In this document: positions 60,568 through 64,000 of the stretch, piece by piece
Position numbering within the stretch: position 1 is the stretch's first letter
How the letters are laid out: each line of letters opens with the position of its first letter
The notes under the pieces: generated by a model
What the model was told of the DNA's origin: nothing
The model's input: the letters and a program-made list of their open reading frames with translations, nothing else
The model's database searches: none
Position numbers and translations under genes: made by a program
From: HGM04593 sp045589695
GTDB taxonomy: Bacteria; Bacteroidota; Bacteroidia; Bacteroidales; Bacteroidaceae
Assembly (NCBI GenBank): GCA_045589695.1
Contig: JAZNPP010000026.1
Coordinates: forward strand, 62,001 to 126,000
DNA length: 64,000 nucleotides
Direction: 5' to 3'

Positions 60568-61884
60568 ATGAACAAAAGAAGTAAAATACAGGACAACGAT
60601 TCCGGATACAACCTATTGAAGATTTACGTATGTTACGTATTAAAGAGGTCGTATCGTAAAATAAAATATATCGGGAAAGAACGGATACCTAAAGACGGCG
60701 CTGTCATATTCGCTCCAAACCATACCGGCGCACTTATGGACGCTATGGTCATGTTGGCTATGGACAGAAAACCTACAGTTTTTCTTGCGCGCGCCGACAT
60801 ATTCAAGAATCCGAAACTCGCCAAGCTCTTCCGTTTTTTCAAGATGCTGCCTATCATGCGCATGAGAGACGGCTTCGATGAGGTAAAGAAGAACAACAGG
60901 ATTATTGAAACTGCAGCAGACGTACTCAAGTGCAGAGTGCCTATATGCATATTCCCCGAGGGAACTCACCAGACGAAGCGTTCTATGCTGCCTCTTTCAA
61001 AGGGAATATTCCGTATCGCATTGCAGGCAAAGAGCATAATGCCCGGCACTCCGCTTTATATTGTTCCGGTAGGCATACGTTACGGCAATTGGTTCCGTTA
61101 CCGTTCATCAGTAACAGTCCAGATAGGCAAAGCGATTAACGTTGGGGAATTCATCGCGCAGAATGAAGAGAAGACGCCTCAAGAGCAGATAAACCATATG
61201 AGAATGCTGCTCGACGAGCGAATGAAAGAGAATATCTTCTATATTCCTAACGACGAGGCCTATGACGCGACAGCCGAGATATGCGCCGCAATGTCAGCGG
61301 AACAGCTCAAAAAACTGAAAGGAAAGGCCAAAGATGCCGACATAATGACCGTCGCAGACAATACGACAGTTAAGAAACTCGATGAGATAAGAGCTAAAGA
61401 CGAAGAACTTGCCGAAAAGCTCGTTTCGCTCGGCAATGAGGCTTTTGAACTGCGTAAAAAGAAACGTATAAGCATGAAGTCTGTCGCAAGACGTACGACT
61501 CCGCTATGCAATATCCTGAAGTCATTGCTGTTGCTGGCGACACTTCCATACACCCTTGCGGCAATGGCGGCCGTGTCACCAACAGCTTTGCTGAACAGTA
61601 TTCTGCTCAAAAAGTTCAAGGACCGCGCATTCCACAATTCAGTACGCTTTGTTATAAACCTTATCATATGGCCATTGCTGCTGGTAATATATGCTGTCAT
61701 CGCATTCATATTCCTGCCGGTTCATTGGGCGTTGCTGGCAGTCGCATGTACAATACCGGCTCCGGCGGTGGCACAAGACACATGGAGAGCCGTCCGCATT
61801 ATGGTATCGGACTGCAAGCTATGCAATTGCAAGATTTTGAGAAACATATACGACGAAATAAGAGAAATAATCCTAAACAATTAA
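60568..61884 (+). CDS. lysophospholipid/glycerol-phosphate acyltransferase family protein
   Basis: A 438-residue membrane-associated acyltransferase. The PlsC-type motif I reads NHTGALMDA, His52 and Asp58, with five residues between them instead of the usual four, a variant also known from related families. FARADIFKNP-like substrate segments (FLARADIF) and motif III FPEGTHQT are present. About 200 residues after the catalytic part contain a charged helix and, near 310-395, hydrophobic helices. It could acylate a lipid head group or glycerol phosphate. It is coupled with the genes on both sides. Confidence 0.85.
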   Translation: MNKRSKIQDNDSGYNLLKIYVCYVLKRSYRKIKYIGKERIPKDGAVIFAPNHTGALMDAMVMLAMDRKPTVFLARADIFKNPKLAKLFRFFKMLPIMRMRDGFDEVKKNNRIIETAADVLKCRVPICIFPEGTHQTKRSMLPLSKGIFRIALQAKSIMPGTPLYIVPVGIRYGNWFRYRSSVTVQIGKAINVGEFIAQNEEKTPQEQINHMRMLLDERMKENIFYIPNDEAYDATAEICAAMSAEQLKKLKGKAKDADIMTVADNTTVKKLDEIRAKDEELAEKLVSLGNEAFELRKKKRISMKSVARRTTPLCNILKSLLLLATLPYTLAAMAAVSPTALLNSILLKKFKDRAFHNSVRFVINLIIWPLLLVIYAVIAFIFLPVHWALLAVACTIPAPAVAQDTWRAVRIMVSDCKLCNCKILRNIYDEIREIILNN

Positions 61885-61888
61885 TACT

Positions 61889-63346
61889 ATGAAAAAATGC
61901 ATATTGACTCTAATGGCTATTATGCTGATTTCTACAAACCTGTTCGCATCGGAAGGTGACAGCAGGTCCGATTCTACCGAAAACAAGAAGAAAGATATCG
62001 TAAAGAAAGGTTTCAGCATAGGTCCGTTGCCAATTGTCGCCTTTGACGCCGATAAGGGTTTCCAGCTTGGAGCGTTGCTTAACCTGTATGACTTCGGTGA
62101 CGGCAGCCAATACCCGAACATGCGTCAGAAACTCTACTTCGAGGCATCGTTCTTTACAAAAGGCTCACAGCTTTTCGTTCTTTCGTATGACAACAAGTTC
62201 CTTATACCCGGCGTACGCTGGTCGAGTTCTCTTGTGCTTGCGAACGAAAAGGCAATGGACTTCTACGGCTTCAACGGTTACATGTCGTACTACGATTACG
62301 AGAGAATCGCTATGGGCAAGGACAAGAAAAACACCGACCCGAACGCCTTTATATACAGCCCTATGTACCGTAAAAACCGTTTGAATCTCCTGTTCAAGAG
62401 CGACTTCACGGGCAATATCTGGAAAAAGAAGTTATTTTGGGAGGCCGGTTACCAGTTCAACTACATCAAAGTAGGCTACAAAGACCAGCAGGCGCTCAAT
62501 CTAGACAAGATCAACAAGAACAAAGCCGAGAACAAGATGTATCCGGCAACAGAGCCTACCCTGTTTGATCTCTACCGCAAATGGGGCATCATACCTGAAG
62601 ATGAAGCTTGGGGCGGCTTTAACAGCATACTGCGCTTAGGCTTGCTGTTCGACACCCGCGACAAAGAGAGCGCTCCGTCGAAAGGTATATGGGCCGAAGG
62701 ACACGTGACACTTGCGCCGAAGTGGCTCGGAACATCAGTACCCCACTACCGCTACTCATTGACATTCCGTCACTATGTGCCCATTGTAAAGAACGACGTT
62801 CTTACATTCGCATACCGTTTGAACTACGAAGGCACATTCGGCAACAAAACACCTTACTACGCAATGCCATTCATTACCGTAATGGGAGCCCAGTACGACC
62901 GTGACGGTATGGGCGGATACCGTACTGTACGAGGACTGCTGCGTAACCGTGTTCAAGGTCTTGACATGGCGACATACAACGTTGAGTTCCGTTGGCGTTT
63001 CGTAAGTTTCAAGCTCTGGAAACAGAACATAGCGTTCGGTCTTAACGTCTTCAGCGACGGTACAATGGTTACAAGAAAATATGATATGTCGTTCAAGGCA
63101 ACTCCGGAACAGCTCGGCGAGGATTTCACGAAGGTCAAGGCATCTTACGACGCTTATATGAAGGACAGGCCCACGAGTGACCGTCCTCACATCACCTTCG
63201 GCGGCGGCTTGCGTTTCATCATGAACCAGAACTTCATTGTAGCATTCGAATACGGTATGCCTGTAAGCCGTTTCAGCAAAAACCCTGTCATCAAGAAGCA
63301 GGACGGCAACGGAGCATTCTACATAAACACAGGTTTCCTGTTCTAA
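61889..63346 (+). CDS. BamA/TamA (Omp85) family outer-membrane protein
   Basis: A 485-residue outer-membrane barrel of the surface antigen D15/Omp85 type without a clear set of POTRA domains. A signal peptide (MKKCILTLMAIMLISTNLFA) leads, then many alternating barrel strands, with the family segment RDKESAPSKGIWAEG, the MGGYRTVRGLLRNR motif like the VRGY/F element, and a last strand AFYINTGFLF. It is the end of the SDR operon and is followed by a strong terminator. It may form a pore or insert lipids or proteins. Confidence 0.85.
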   Translation: MKKCILTLMAIMLISTNLFASEGDSRSDSTENKKKDIVKKGFSIGPLPIVAFDADKGFQLGALLNLYDFGDGSQYPNMRQKLYFEASFFTKGSQLFVLSYDNKFLIPGVRWSSSLVLANEKAMDFYGFNGYMSYYDYERIAMGKDKKNTDPNAFIYSPMYRKNRLNLLFKSDFTGNIWKKKLFWEAGYQFNYIKVGYKDQQALNLDKINKNKAENKMYPATEPTLFDLYRKWGIIPEDEAWGGFNSILRLGLLFDTRDKESAPSKGIWAEGHVTLAPKWLGTSVPHYRYSLTFRHYVPIVKNDVLTFAYRLNYEGTFGNKTPYYAMPFITVMGAQYDRDGMGGYRTVRGLLRNRVQGLDMATYNVEFRWRFVSFKLWKQNIAFGLNVFSDGTMVTRKYDMSFKATPEQLGEDFTKVKASYDAYMKDRPTSDRPHITFGGGLRFIMNQNFIVAFEYGMPVSRFSKNPVIKKQDGNGAFYINTGFLF

Positions 63347-63364
63347 AAGAAAAACCCGTTTAAC

Positions 63365-63404
63365 AATACAAAAGGTCTTGACAGAAGTCAAGACCTTTTG
63401 TATT
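63365..63404. terminator. bidirectional terminator, perfect 18-bp stem
   Basis: The stem 63365-63382 pairs with 63387-63404 without mismatch around a 4-base loop (AGAA), with A-rich and T-rich ends on either side. It serves the Omp85 gene and the convergent dnaB gene; the last stem base is also the last base of the dnaB stop codon. Confidence 0.9.
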
Positions 63405-64000
63405 CAGAAAGGAACAGCATTGCTGCCTCCCGACAATTCGGGCGGCATAGAACTGCCTTGCAGATATTCAGGCAAGTCGGGAAGCGGCGAAGAGTCCATA
63501 GGCATGCTCACGTTCATCTTAGAGCCTCGCATCACAGGCATATCGCCAGGAGGTGGAGAGAGTGTTTCGTCATCAAGATTCATGAACCTTGCATACTCCT
63601 TGCGGAAGATGAGAGGCACATTATCGAGTCCGCCGTTACGGTGCTTAGCGATAATTATTTCGGCCTTGCCTCGCCAATCGAAATCGCCGTCTTTGTATAT
63701 ATGGAAATATTCGGGACGGTTTACGAACATTACGATGTCGGCATCCTGCTCTATTGCTCCCGATTCACGAAGGTCGCTGAGTTGAGGACGCTTGCCTTCG
63801 AGGCCTTCACGTCCTTCGACATTACGGTTAAGCTGACTGAGCGCCATGATAGGAATGTTCAACTCCTTGGCGAGTCCCTTCAAAGCACGTGAAATAGTAC
63901 TGATTTCCTCTTGACGGTTACCCTTGCCGACATTGGCGGTCATAAGCTGCAGATAGTCGATAAAAATCATCTTCACGCCATGCTCACGCACCATACGGCG
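63404..64000 (-). CDS. dnaB: replicative DNA helicase DnaB, C-terminal part (partial)
   Basis: The gene runs off the window at 64000. The 198 visible residues carry the end of the RecA-like motor: Walker B in MIFIDYLQLM, the ALSQLNRNVEGR segment, RESGAIEQDADIVMF and the C-terminal AEIIIAKHRNGG arginine region. After the domain follows a Pro/Ser/Met-rich tail of about 50 residues (ETLSPPPGDMP, then SSPLPDLPEYLQG), longer than in most bacteria. It moves along the lagging strand at the fork as a hexamer. It stops with TGA. Confidence 0.95.
   Translation of the reverse strand, partial: RRMVREHGVKMIFIDYLQLMTANVGKGNRQEEISTISRALKGLAKELNIPIMALSQLNRNVEGREGLEGKRPQLSDLRESGAIEQDADIVMFVNRPEYFHIYKDGDFDWRGKAEIIIAKHRNGGLDNVPLIFRKEYARFMNLDDETLSPPPGDMPVMRGSKMNVSMPMDSSPLPDLPEYLQGSSMPPELSGGSNAVPF

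Overview
The window comes from a chromosome of the order Bacteroidales (phylum Bacteroidota), most likely a strict anaerobe of an animal gut. The evidence is a SusC/SusD pair with a peptidase, a complete MoxR-BatABCDE operon, a DUF4251 protein, the large PurF-like amidotransferase typical of this phylum, group B-type [FeFe] hydrogenase genes, and several promoter-like boxes of the Bacteroidales type (TAnnTTTG). I see no rRNA, tRNA, phage, insertion sequence or CRISPR array. TGA works as an ordinary stop in several genes.

Layout. 1-1657: end of a CBM9-like carbohydrate-binding protein, an unrecognised 235-residue protein, and a ProX-type prolyl-tRNA editing enzyme. 1664-10915 (minus): one tight operon, moxR, a DUF58 protein, a membrane-anchored BatD-like protein, batA, batB, batC, batD, batE and a PAP2 phosphatase. 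11041-16603 (minus): lepA, ftsY, rimO, a small HU protein and an unusual HU-transmembrane-LysM fusion, closely packed. 16948-22149: the hydrogenase module, hydE-hydG-hydF on the minus strand and the hydrogenase gene divergent to them. 22298-27439 (minus): carB preceded by a PurF-like amidotransferase, but no carA. The amidotransferase has a long leader with a candidate 34-residue leader peptide and a terminator just before its start codon.

27851-39826 holds an aminotransferase, ettA, a patatin-type outer-membrane protein, a patB-like C-S lyase, an orphan ABC ATPase, an S37 peptidase with a 42-residue membrane peptide just upstream, nagB and a GH43-like lipoprotein. 40066-41880 holds a DUF4251 gene whose frame continues past a TGA into a proline/glycine-rich tail, and a YebC regulator. 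41908-45901 holds pheT and an M20 dipeptidase. 46067-54881 (minus) is a RagAB-like nutrient-uptake locus: zinc metalloprotease, SusC, SusD and a secreted propeller protein. 55367-63346 holds a thioesterase, an MscS-type channel and a plus-strand operon of SDR, ALDH3, BASS-type transporter, acyltransferase and BamA-like protein. The window ends inside dnaB.

Intergenic DNA is rich in repeats. A 105-bp element occurs three times between 37.4 and 41.2 kb. A 64-bp element occurs twice near 31.4 kb. Degenerate GTTAATC and CTCTAAA short-repeat arrays flank the 105-bp copies. The items I would look at first are the leader and attenuator of the PurF-like gene, the TGA-interrupted DUF4251 gene, the HU-LysM fusion and the SDR-to-Omp85 operon.
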